NCBI RefSeq assembly: GCF_016862435.1
Contig: NZ_BOMY01000038.1
Coordinates: 124,001-188,000 of the forward strand
Source: Paractinoplanes tereljensis
GTDB lineage: Bacteria; Actinomycetota; Actinomycetes; Mycobacteriales; Micromonosporaceae
Direction: 5' to 3'
Length of the DNA stretch: 64,000 nucleotides
The notes under the pieces are model-generated. The model did no database searches. It saw only the letters and a list, made by a program, of their open reading frames with translations, and was not told the origin of the DNA. The position numbers were made by a program, and so were the translations under genes. Positions 57,651 to 64,000 of this stretch are shown in pieces. Numbering within the stretch: the stretch's first letter is position 1; the number at the start of each line of letters is the position of its first letter.

Positions 57651-59290
57651 TGGCCGGTCCCGTTCTTGTCCCGAATTCCCTCGTAGAACTTCCGCATCTC
57701 GTCCCCGCCCTGCTTGCGCCACGCGTTGACCGCGTCGGTGAAGGCACTGATCGGTTGGCGACCGGTGCGCACGTCTTTCATCGTGTCATCGACCTGCTGG
57801 CCGATCGACGCGTACTGCGCCGGCTCGGTCACGTTCATGGCGAAGAACATCGGCTTGACCGCGCACTTGACCGCCCGCGCCTGCCAGGCCGCGTAGTCCT
57901 TGGCGACCTGGGTGAAGCCGTTCTTGACCAGGGTCACCTGCGGCCCCGAGGCCAGGAACTGGAAGCTGGTGGCCACGTCCTTCGCGCCGCGCTCGGTCAG
58001 CACCGGATTGCCCGCGCTGATCGTGTGGTCCAGACCCGAGGCGCCGAAATTCACCAGCAGAAATTCCTTCGAGCCGTACGGCGCGGCCAGGAAGTTGGCG
58101 ATCGCGAGGCACTCCTGGACCTGGGCCGCGGACAGGTTGCGGTTGAGGTAGCTGAACCAGCCGGAACCCGGGCCGAGCTGGATGAGAGGCGTACCGCCGG
58201 TGGCGTCGAAGACGTCGAAGAGCTGCCGGTCGTAGCCGGGGTTGGCGGCGGTTCCGCCCTTGGCGTCGTCGCCGTCCATCGCCCCGGTGCCGCCGGCGCT
58301 GATCGCGACCTTGCCGGCCCAGAACCGTTGCTGGCCGTTCCCGGTGTTGCCGGCGAGGGCATCGGGATGCACGTACCCGGCCTGGGCGAGCTTCGCCGCG
58401 AAACTGAGCGCCTCGGTCATCTCCGGCAGCTCGTACTGATGCAGCAGCTTCCCGCTCGGGTCGGCGTTCCAGGTGCTGACCACCCGGAACGGGAACAGCA
58501 GGAACGGCCAGAGGTCGTCGAACGCCCAGCGGCCGGCCTTGGCGTCGGTGAGCTCCCTACCCAGGCTCAGCAGGTCGTCAGCGGACCGCACTCGCGCGTC
58601 GACCAGATCCCGGCGGTAGAAGAGGTAACCGGGGAAGTTGTTGGGCGACGAGTACGACGGAATCCCGTACAGCTTGCCGTTCCACACCCCGGCCTGCCAC
58701 GCCGCGGTGGGGATGGCGGCGAGGTTCGGGTACTTCGCGATCTTGTCGCCGGCCAGGTAGGGGGTGAGGTCGGCGAACCGCTCGACGGCGGAGCCCATGT
58801 TCAGTTTCTGGTTGGCCCAGGACGGGATCTGCGTCCAGTCCGGCAGCCTGTCCGAGGCGAACAGCGGGGGCAGCGTCTCCACGTAGGAGTTGCCGTCGGC
58901 CGGCTGCATGGTCAGGGTCGCGCCGAGCGCGGCGTTCACCGCGTCGTAGTACGAGTTGCCGTTCGACGGCGGGATGGCACCCCAGAGCGGCGTCCGGGTG
59001 GAGTAGGTGCCGCCGGATCCGGGCGGGCCGCTGACGGTCGCGACGGGATCGGCCGGGTATTGCAGGAACGCCGGGTCGGAGGCCGCGCCGTGCGTGCCGG
59101 CGACGCCGGGGATGTCGGGCTTGATCGACTGACCGGGCCGGTATTGCGGGAGCGCCCGGCGTAGTTGATCCGCACCCGTGGTCCCCAGCTGTTCGGCGCG
59201 GTCATCAGCGCCACACCCGGCGGCGCCGGCGATGGCGACCGCCGCGACACCACCGAGGAGTCCGCGCCGAGAGATGCCTTCTACGGTCAT
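57647..59290 (-). CDS. ABC-type oligosaccharide-binding lipoprotein
   Basis: A 547-residue extracellular solute-binding protein. The N-terminus has SRRGLLGG (twin-arginine-like) and a lipobox AGAAGC, so it is a surface lipoprotein that may use the Tat route. The mature part is of the large SBP_bac_1/LplA type, with ALSFAAKLAQAGYVHPDALAG. It should capture oligosaccharides for the intracellular GH43 encoded next. No permease or ATPase gene is adjacent, so transport must use partners encoded elsewhere. It is the first gene of the operon, behind a TTGACG-N17-TACGGT promoter. Confidence 0.9.
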   Translation of the reverse strand: MTVEGISRRGLLGGVAAVAIAGAAGCGADDRAEQLGTTGADQLRRALPQYRPGQSIKPDIPGVAGTHGAASDPAFLQYPADPVATVSGPPGSGGTYSTRTPLWGAIPPSNGNSYYDAVNAALGATLTMQPADGNSYVETLPPLFASDRLPDWTQIPSWANQKLNMGSAVERFADLTPYLAGDKIAKYPNLAAIPTAAWQAGVWNGKLYGIPSYSSPNNFPGYLFYRRDLVDARVRSADDLLSLGRELTDAKAGRWAFDDLWPFLLFPFRVVSTWNADPSGKLLHQYELPEMTEALSFAAKLAQAGYVHPDALAGNTGNGQQRFWAGKVAISAGGTGAMDGDDAKGGTAANPGYDRQLFDVFDATGGTPLIQLGPGSGWFSYLNRNLSAAQVQECLAIANFLAAPYGSKEFLLVNFGASGLDHTISAGNPVLTERGAKDVATSFQFLASGPQVTLVKNGFTQVAKDYAAWQARAVKCAVKPMFFAMNVTEPAQYASIGQQVDDTMKDVRTGRQPISAFTDAVNAWRKQGGDEMRKFYEGIRDKNGTGQ

Positions 59291-59295
59291 GGCTC

Positions 59296-59306
59296 AGAAA
59301 CTTTCT
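59296..59306 (-). promoter_or_regulatory. Operator 1, AGAAACTTTCT
   Basis: A perfect odd palindrome (AGAAA-C-TTTCT) 5 nt before the binding-protein start. It resembles the GAAACTTTC elements known upstream of streptomycete xylanase genes. It is centred 21 bp from operator 2, so both lie on the same DNA face. Confidence 0.7.
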
Positions 59307-59316
59307 CTAGGTGGAT

Positions 59317-59327
59317 AGATAGTTTCT
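59317..59327 (-). promoter_or_regulatory. Operator 2, AGATAGTTTCT
   Basis: One-mismatch copy of the AGAAA-n-TTTCT palindrome, 7 nt downstream of the -10 element of the minus-strand promoter, hence overlapping its expected transcription start. Confidence 0.6.
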
Positions 59328-59334
59328 GGCCGTG

Positions 59335-59363
59335 ACCGTAGTGATGCTGGTCGATGACGTCAA
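59335..59363 (-). promoter_or_regulatory. Promoter TTGACG-N17-TACGGT for the binding protein-GH43-LacI operon
   Basis: On the minus strand, TTGACG (59358-59363) and TACGGT (59335-59340) are separated by exactly 17 nt. Operator 2 follows after 7 nt. Confidence 0.6.
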
Positions 59364-59375
59364 CCGATAGAGATA

Positions 59376-59404
59376 TTGACGCTTATCGACGTGGAGCGTA
59401 GCTT
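59376..59404 (+). promoter_or_regulatory. Promoter TTGACG-N17-TAGCTT for the endoglucanase
   Basis: TTGACG (59376-59381) and TAGCTT (59399-59404) are separated by exactly 17 nt, followed 8 nt later by operator 3. The geometry mirrors the divergent promoter. Confidence 0.62.
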
Positions 59405-59412
59405 CCGTCGCA

Positions 59413-59423
59413 AGAAAGTTTCT
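59413..59423 (+). promoter_or_regulatory. Operator 3, AGAAAGTTTCT
   Basis: A perfect odd palindrome (AGAAA-G-TTTCT) over the expected transcription start of the endoglucanase. It is the same element as operators 1 and 2, probably bound by the LacI protein encoded at 55148-56167. Confidence 0.7.
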
Positions 59424-59499
59424 CTGCGCTGTGGTGGAACCGGGCAGCGTCATCGCCGGCGGAGGGCGCCGCCGCTCACCTTCCGACATGAGGTTTGTC

Positions 59500-61500
59500 A
59501 TGATCTTGCAGCGCAGAATTCTTGTCCTCGGCGCCGTCGCGGCCCTGCTCGCCGGCGGAGTCGCCACCGCGACAAGCGCCCAGGCGGCCGCCGGATGCCG
59601 AGTCACGTACGCGGTCCCGTCCCAGTGGCAGGGTGGCTTCACCGCCAACGTCGCCGTCACCAACCTCGGCGACCCGGTCAACGGCTGGAACCTGACCTGG
59701 GCGTTCGGCGCCGGGCAACGGGTCACCCAGGCCTGGAACGCCACCGTCACCGCCGCCGGCAGCCAGGTAACCGCGGCCAACGCCAGCTACAACCCGGCCA
59801 TCGCCACCGGCGCGACCGTCTCCTTCGGCTTCAACGGCTCCTGGACCGGCAGCAACCCGGCCCCGGCCGCGTTCACCCTCAACGGCGTGGCCTGCACCGG
59901 AACGGCTTCAACACCGCAACCCGCCGGCCCCGCCGAAACCGTCGCCGCGATGCAGCCCGGCTGGAACCTCGGCAACACCCTGGACGCCATCCCCGACGAG
60001 ACCGCCTGGGGCAACCCGCTGACCACGCAGGCCCTGCTTCACCACGTACGGTCGCAGGGCTTCAACAGCATCCGGCTCCCGATCACCTGGAGCAACCACC
60101 ACGGCGCCGCACCCGCGTACACGATCGACGCCGCCTGGCTCGCCCGGGTGCGCCAGATCGTGGACTGGTCACTCGCCGAGGGCTTCTACGTGATGATCAA
60201 CCTGCATCACGACTCCTGGCAGTGGCTCAACGCCTATCCCCCGGACACGGCTCGCTACGGCGCCCTGTGGACCCAGATCAGCAGCACCTTCCGCGACTAC
60301 TCGCCCAAACTCGTCTTCGAGAGCATCAACGAACCCCAATTCGCCGGCACCTCCGGCGACGACCAGAACTACCAGGTGCTCGACCAGCTCAACACCCAGT
60401 TCGTGCACCTCGTCCGGGCCTCGGGCGGCGGCAACGCCACCCGGCTGCTCGTCCTGCCCACCCTGTACACCAACGCCGACCAGGGCCGGCTCGACGCGCT
60501 GAACGCCACCTTCGACCACCTCGACGACCCCAACCTCGCCGCGACCGTCCACTTCTACGGATACTGGCCGTTCAGCGTCAACATCGCCGGCGGCACCACC
60601 TACGACACAGCCGTCGAACAGGACCTGACCGGCACCTTCGACCGCGTCCGCGACTCGTTCACCGCCCGCGGCATCCCGGTCATCATCGGCGAGTGGGCGC
60701 TGCTCAACTGGGACCACAACCGGCCCGGCCTGATCGAACGCGGCGAGTTCCTGAAATTCCTCGAAGCGGTCGGCTATCACGCCCGCACCCGCGGCCTGAC
60801 CACCATGCTCTGGGACGCCGGCCAGTTCCTCGACCGCACCACCCTGACCTGGCGCGACCAGGGCGTCTACGACATCATGCGGGCCAGCTGGACGACCCGC
60901 TCCGGCACCGCCGCCCGCGACCAGATCTACCTGCCCCGCACCGGCACGATCACCGCCAAAACCCTGACGATCAACCCCAACGGCACAACCCTCCAGGGCG
61001 TACGCCAAGGGAGCACCGATCTGGTCGCCGGCACCGACTACACCGCCTCCGGCACCACCCTGACGCTGACCGCGAGCGCGCTGACCCGGATGGCCGGCAA
61101 CCGCGCCTACGGCGTCAACGCCACCCTGACGGCCCGGTTCTCGGCCGGGGCGCCCTGGCCGATCAGCATCATCACGTCCGACCCGCCGACTCAGGCCGCC
61201 GCCACCGGAACCACCGCTTCCCTGGTCGTCCCGACCCAGTTCCAGGGCGACCAGCTGCAGACCATGGAGGCCGTCTACGCCGACGGCACTCCCGCCGGGC
61301 CGGCCACCTGGACCCCGTACAAGGCGTTCTGGGACAACTTCATCCCTGGCTACACCGACAACACGATCACCCTGACCTCGACCTTCTTCGCCGAGGTGAA
61401 CGACGGCCCGGTCACGCTGACCTTCCATTACTGGAGCGGCGCCACGACCATCTACAAGCTCACCAAATCCGGAAGCACCGTGACCGGCGCTCCGGCCTGA
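59500..61500 (+). CDS. Secreted GH5 endoglucanase with CBM2 and C-terminal X2/CBM46-like modules
   Basis: A 666-residue secreted enzyme that would cut internal beta-1,4-glucan (or mixed-linkage glucan) bonds. A signal peptide ends near ATSAQAAA. A family 2 cellulose-binding module (about 31-130: CRVTYAVPSQWQGGFTANVAV) is followed by a GH5 barrel (about 145-450) with acid/base Glu in FESINEPQF and nucleophile Glu in VIIGEWALL. An X2-like Ig module and a CBM46-like module (about 455-666) complete it. ATG 59500 is chosen because TGAGG lies about 7 nt upstream; ATG 59488 is an alternative. The promoter and operator are shared in style with the divergent GH43 operon. Confidence 0.92.
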   Translation: MILQRRILVLGAVAALLAGGVATATSAQAAAGCRVTYAVPSQWQGGFTANVAVTNLGDPVNGWNLTWAFGAGQRVTQAWNATVTAAGSQVTAANASYNPAIATGATVSFGFNGSWTGSNPAPAAFTLNGVACTGTASTPQPAGPAETVAAMQPGWNLGNTLDAIPDETAWGNPLTTQALLHHVRSQGFNSIRLPITWSNHHGAAPAYTIDAAWLARVRQIVDWSLAEGFYVMINLHHDSWQWLNAYPPDTARYGALWTQISSTFRDYSPKLVFESINEPQFAGTSGDDQNYQVLDQLNTQFVHLVRASGGGNATRLLVLPTLYTNADQGRLDALNATFDHLDDPNLAATVHFYGYWPFSVNIAGGTTYDTAVEQDLTGTFDRVRDSFTARGIPVIIGEWALLNWDHNRPGLIERGEFLKFLEAVGYHARTRGLTTMLWDAGQFLDRTTLTWRDQGVYDIMRASWTTRSGTAARDQIYLPRTGTITAKTLTINPNGTTLQGVRQGSTDLVAGTDYTASGTTLTLTASALTRMAGNRAYGVNATLTARFSAGAPWPISIITSDPPTQAAATGTTASLVVPTQFQGDQLQTMEAVYADGTPAGPATWTPYKAFWDNFIPGYTDNTITLTSTFFAEVNDGPVTLTFHYWSGATTIYKLTKSGSTVTGAPA

Positions 61501-61508
61501 CGAACCCG

Positions 61509-61544
61509 ACGCTCCCCGGCCGCCCACTGACGGCCGGGGAGCGT
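61509..61544 (+). terminator. Hairpin terminator after the endoglucanase
   Basis: ACGCTCCCCGGCCG and CGGCCGGGGAGCGT form a 14-bp perfect stem with an 8-nt loop, starting 9 nt after the stop and ending in TTT. Confidence 0.85.
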
Positions 61545-61697
61545 TTACTCGCCGCCGTCAGCGCGGGACAGCTCCAGGACCGGGATGGTCCGGATGCCCG
61601 CGGTCTTGCGCTCGTACTCGGCGAAGCCCGGGTATCGGCGCGCCTGCTCGCCGTACGCCTGGTCGCGTTCGTCGCCCTTCACCTCGCGTGCCGTCAC
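61545..61697 (-). pseudogene. C-terminal remnant of a deazaflavin-dependent nitroreductase
   Basis: A short open frame of 50 codons encodes GDERDQAYGEQARRYPGFAE and then YERKTAGIRTIPVLELSRAD. This is the C-terminal end of the F420/deazaflavin-dependent nitroreductase (Ddn-like) family, normally about 140-150 residues. The N-terminal two thirds are absent: a stop codon lies just upstream in frame. It is probably left over from the same deletion that shaped the neighbouring chimeric gene. Confidence 0.75.
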
Positions 61698-61805
61698 TAC
61701 GGCTTATCGTCCTAGGAACCTGGGTCAGTGGCTCCACCTTCGTCGCGGGAGAGGGGTAATGACAGCATCTCCCTCGGCTGCCGGCCGGGCTCGTAGCGTG
61801 AGGAC

Positions 61806-62456
61806 ATGGACAACCGCAGCGAGGTACGCGACTTTCTGACCTCCCGCCGCGGCAAGGTCACTCCCGAGCAGGTGGGCCTCGCCGACGGCGCCCTCGCCAT
61901 CGAGGCCGACGTCACCGACCGGGACGCCCTGGTCGCGGCGGCCGAGCAGGTTCAGAAGGAACTCGGCGGCGCCGACGTCCTGATCAACAACGCCGGGGTC
62001 ATGCTGCTCGGCCCGTTCTCCTCCGAGCAGCGCGACGACTACCGCACCATGATCGAGGCCAACCTCCTCGGCGCGATCACCACCACCGAGGTGTTCCTCG
62101 ACCAGATCAAGGACGGCGGCGGCGACATCATCAACATCTCCTCGGTCGCCGGCCGCACCGCCCGCGCCGGCAACGGCGTCTACGCCGCCACCAAGTGGGG
62201 CCTCAACGGCTGGTCCGAGTCGCTGCGCCAGGAGGTGCTCCCGGACGTCCGGGTCACCCTGGTCGAGCCCGGCGTGGTCGCCACCGAACTGCCCAACCAC
62301 ATCACCCACGCGGCGACCCGGGACGGCGTGCAGAAGATGTACGACGCGGCCACCGTCACACCCGAGGAGATCGCCGAGGTCATCGCCTTCATCCTGGCCC
62401 GCCCCCGGCACCTGGTCATCAACGAGATCCTGCTCCGCCCGGCAACCCAGCCCTGA
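61806..62456 (+). CDS. Chimeric gene: HTH-regulator N-terminus fused to a truncated short-chain dehydrogenase
   Basis: A 216-residue product. Residues 1-25 (MDNRSEVRDFLTSRRGKVTP, then EQVGL) match the start of MmyB-like XRE-family regulators. From residue 26 on it is a short-chain dehydrogenase entered part-way: ALAIEADVTD, LINNAGVML, IINISSVAG and catalytic YAATKWG. The first Rossmann strand with TGxxxGIG is missing, so NAD(P) binding should fail or be much altered. An in-frame deletion that removed most of the regulator and the dehydrogenase start explains this best. The gene keeps a ribosome site (GTGAGGAC) and an open frame. It is probably non-functional as a dehydrogenase. Confidence 0.8.
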   Translation: MDNRSEVRDFLTSRRGKVTPEQVGLADGALAIEADVTDRDALVAAAEQVQKELGGADVLINNAGVMLLGPFSSEQRDDYRTMIEANLLGAITTTEVFLDQIKDGGGDIINISSVAGRTARAGNGVYAATKWGLNGWSESLRQEVLPDVRVTLVEPGVVATELPNHITHAATRDGVQKMYDAATVTPEEIAEVIAFILARPRHLVINEILLRPATQP

Positions 62457-62465
62457 TCCGCGCCC

Positions 62466-62488
62466 GGGGTCCGGCTCGGCCGGACCCC
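62466..62488 (+). terminator. Hairpin between the chimeric dehydrogenase and the LLM oxidoreductase
   Basis: GGGGTCCGGC - TCG - GCCGGACCCC, a 10-bp perfect stem with a 3-nt loop, 9 nt after the stop codon. Confidence 0.75.
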
Positions 62489-62515
62489 GCCGATCATGGG
62501 TCGTAGTGTTCGGGT

Positions 62516-63379
62516 ATGGCTCAACGACTCGTCAGCGTCTGGCAACCGTTCTTCCTCGGCAGCGAGAACCCGAAGGCGGCCGTTGCCGCCGCGGTCGAGT
62601 TGGAGGAGCTCGGTTACTCCCGGATCTGGTTCTCCGCCGGCTTCGGCCAGGACGTCCCGCAGCGCTTCCGCGAGATCCTCGACGGGACCGAGCGCATCGG
62701 GGTCGCCCCCGGGATCGTGTCGATCTGGCACTCGTCCCCGGCCGAGGCGGCGGCGTTCACCGAGAACGCGCAGCAGGCTCACCCCGGCCGGTTCCTGCTC
62801 GGCCTCGGCACCAGCCATGCCGTACTGGTGGAGGGCGACGGCACCGCATACCGCAAGCCGTACACGAAGATGGTCGAGTACCTGGACGCTCTGGACGCGA
62901 CCGGGCTCGCCCCCGAGAGGCGCATCCTGGCCGCGCTCGGCCCCCGCATGCTGGAGCTCTCGCGCGACCGGGCGGCCGGCGCCCACCCGTACTTCATCCC
63001 GGCCGAACACACCGCCGAGGCCCGCGCGGCACTCGGCCCGGACCGGCTGCTCGCCCCCGAGGTCGCCGTCGTCCTCGACGCCGACCCGGCCACCGCCCGA
63101 GCCACCGCCCGGCAGTACACCAGCGGCTACCTGTCCTTGCCGAACTACACCAACAACCTGCGCCGCTTCGGCTGGACCGACGACGACTTCGCCACCGGCG
63201 GCAGCGACCGCCTGGTCGACGCCATCATTCCCTGGGGTACGCCCGAGCAGGTCGCGGCCGGGCTGGAGAAGCATTACCGGGCCGGCGCCGACGAGGTAGC
63301 GATCCAGGTACTCAACGGCGGCGACAAAACCACTTTCCCCAGCGAGGCGTTCCGCGCCCTGGCCGAAGTGCTGATCTGA
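62516..63379 (+). CDS. LLM-class F420-dependent oxidoreductase
   Basis: A 287-residue luciferase-like monooxygenase-fold protein. It has ELEELGYSRIWFSAGFG near the start, FLLGLGTSHAVLVEGDGTAY, and the C-terminal VDAIIPWGTPEQVAAGLEKH typical of the actinobacterial TIGR03620-like F420 group. It probably uses reduced F420 or FMN; the substrate is unknown. It is a single gene between two hairpins. Confidence 0.9.
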   Translation: MAQRLVSVWQPFFLGSENPKAAVAAAVELEELGYSRIWFSAGFGQDVPQRFREILDGTERIGVAPGIVSIWHSSPAEAAAFTENAQQAHPGRFLLGLGTSHAVLVEGDGTAYRKPYTKMVEYLDALDATGLAPERRILAALGPRMLELSRDRAAGAHPYFIPAEHTAEARAALGPDRLLAPEVAVVLDADPATARATARQYTSGYLSLPNYTNNLRRFGWTDDDFATGGSDRLVDAIIPWGTPEQVAAGLEKHYRAGADEVAIQVLNGGDKTTFPSEAFRALAEVLI

Positions 63380-63385
63380 CCGTGA

Positions 63386-63417
63386 ACGGCCGCCGCCGGT
63401 AGGCCGGCGGCGGCCGT
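63386..63417. terminator. Bidirectional hairpin terminator
   Basis: ACGGCCGCCGCCGG - TAGG - CCGGCGGCGGCCGT, a 14-bp perfect stem, lies between the convergent LLM gene and the sugar dehydrogenase remnant. Confidence 0.8.
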
Positions 63418-63421
63418 GCGC

Positions 63422-63616
63422 TCAGCAGGCCGGGGTCAGGCGGTAGACCAGACCGGCCGCGTCGTCGCTCAGGTAGATCGCACCGTCCGGTCCGGGTATC
63501 GCGTCCACGCTGCGGCCCCACCGGGTGCCGTCCGCGTTCTGGAATCCGGTGACCAGTGCCTGGGGCGCAGTGAGAGTGCGAACACCGGACCGGATGCTCC
63601 GTAAAGAGATAGGCAT
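63422..63616 (-). pseudogene. C-terminal remnant of a PQQ-type (sorbosone/glucose) dehydrogenase
   Basis: A 64-codon frame begins MPISLRSIRSG and ends DGTRWGRSVDAIPGPDGAIY and then LSDDAAGLVYRLTPAC. The last about 45 residues match the final blade of soluble L-sorbosone/glucose dehydrogenases, which are normally 350-450 residues. The catalytic propeller is missing. AAAGG precedes the ATG by about 8 nt, so it may still be translated. It is probably a deletion remnant. Confidence 0.65.
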
Positions 63617-63716
63617 GGCCGCACCTTTCATCGAAGTGGGTCTATGCCTTGACGTTAGTCAAAGTGCTTGCCGCCCTGGGAGACCCTGCCAGTGACCCCC
63701 TCGCCGATCGGCCGGG

Positions 63717-64000
63717 TCAGGCCTCGGGGATCGGGCGGCCGAAGGCTTCGAGGGTGACGGCGTCCGGCTCGGGGCCGCCGCGCTTGCCGGTGTCCAGGGC
63801 GTCGATCGCGGCCAGCTGCTCCCCGGTCAGTTCGAAGTCGAAGACGTCGAAGTTCTCGGCGATCCGGGCCGGTTTCGTCGACTTCGGGATGGCCGAACGA
63901 CCCTGCTGCACGTGCCAGCGCAGCATCACCTGCGCGGGCGATTTGCCGTACGCCTTCGCGATCTCGCCGATCACCGGGTCCTCGAGCGTGCTGCTGTGTC
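63717..64000 (-). CDS. Aldo/keto reductase (5' partial, runs off the window)
   Basis: The C-terminal about 94 residues of an AKR5-like reductase: LEDPVIGEIAKAYGKSPAQV, then MLRWHVQQGRSAIPKSTKPA (the NADPH-binding KS motif) and ENFDVFDFELTGEQLAAIDA. The reading frame continues past base 64000 without a stop, so the gene begins outside the window. It is a different subgroup from the reductase at 52-53 kb. Confidence 0.9.
   Translation of the reverse strand, partial: HSSTLEDPVIGEIAKAYGKSPAQVMLRWHVQQGRSAIPKSTKPARIAENFDVFDFELTGEQLAAIDALDTGKRGGPEPDAVTLEAFGRPIPEA

Overview
The window is very GC-rich DNA with dense genes, many GTG/TTG starts and 4-nt ATGA overlaps. It carries F420-type (LLM) oxidoreductases, SigE-family ECF sigma factors, AfsR-type regulators and a HspR-like box in front of lon. 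This is a filamentous actinomycete chromosome. A Micromonosporaceae-like host (Actinoplanes or relatives) is a reasonable guess but is not proven by anything here. No tRNA, rRNA, CRISPR array, transposase or prophage gene was seen, and no stretch longer than about 300 bases lacks a gene.

Layout. 1-2.9 kb: the end of an RbsA/RbsC/RbsB-type sugar ABC operon, closed by a strong hairpin. 2.9-6.7 kb: a family I pyrophosphatase that has lost catalytic acids, a nitrate/nitrite-sensor-like histidine kinase, a YceI protein and a small helical protein. 6.6-23.5 kb: the most unusual region, described below. 23.5-31.3 kb: an ECF sigma/anti-sigma-like pair, two TetR-controlled redox modules with clear operators, and lon behind a HAIR-like box. 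31.5-42.6 kb: a DUF4153/DUF4173-like membrane protein, a diguanylate cyclase, a 1578-residue secreted multidomain protein and a large BTAD/NB-ARC/TPR regulator. 42.6-50 kb: a divergent seven-gene glycan locus with six glycosyltransferases and a WcbI-like protein. 50-55 kb: a GGDEF-EAL protein, an aldo/keto reductase and a secreted protein-arginine deiminase. 55-61.5 kb: a plant-polysaccharide module (LacI regulator, GH43, sugar-binding lipoprotein, GH5 endoglucanase) whose two divergent promoters carry matching operators. 61.5-64 kb: gene remnants, a chimeric HTH/short-chain dehydrogenase gene, an LLM oxidoreductase and a partial aldo/keto reductase.

The 6.6-23.5 kb system. Downstream of a sigma-70 region-2-like protein lie a nucleotidyl-cyclase-like protein translationally coupled to a caspase (C14) protease, a TPR-CHAT protease gene that is broken in this copy, and two vWA proteins. 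After these come a PP2C phosphatase, a kinase-like protein, a DUF4407-like coiled-coil membrane protein, an unrecognised two-part protein, a small two-helix membrane protein and a short stand-alone CHAT protease. The vWA-PP2C-kinase order is the TerY-P phospho-signalling triad known from Ter-linked stress systems, but no TerD/TerC/TerZ gene is seen here. It is instead combined with three caspase-superfamily proteases. Five promoter regions on both strands share the motif TGTCCGTCA or a one-base variant, and in two of them it lies exactly 10 nt from the start codon. The region therefore looks like one regulon, possibly read by the sigma-like protein it encodes. My inference is a stress- or infection-sensing, protease-executed conflict or programmed-death system; no function has been shown.

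Together, the small repeated operators let several local circuits be read directly from the sequence: two TetR circuits, one LacI circuit, the lon box and the caspase-region motif. Several genes are visibly decayed or altered: the CHAT-TPR gene, a deazaflavin nitroreductase remnant, a sorbosone-dehydrogenase remnant, the HTH-SDR chimera and the degenerate pyrophosphatase.
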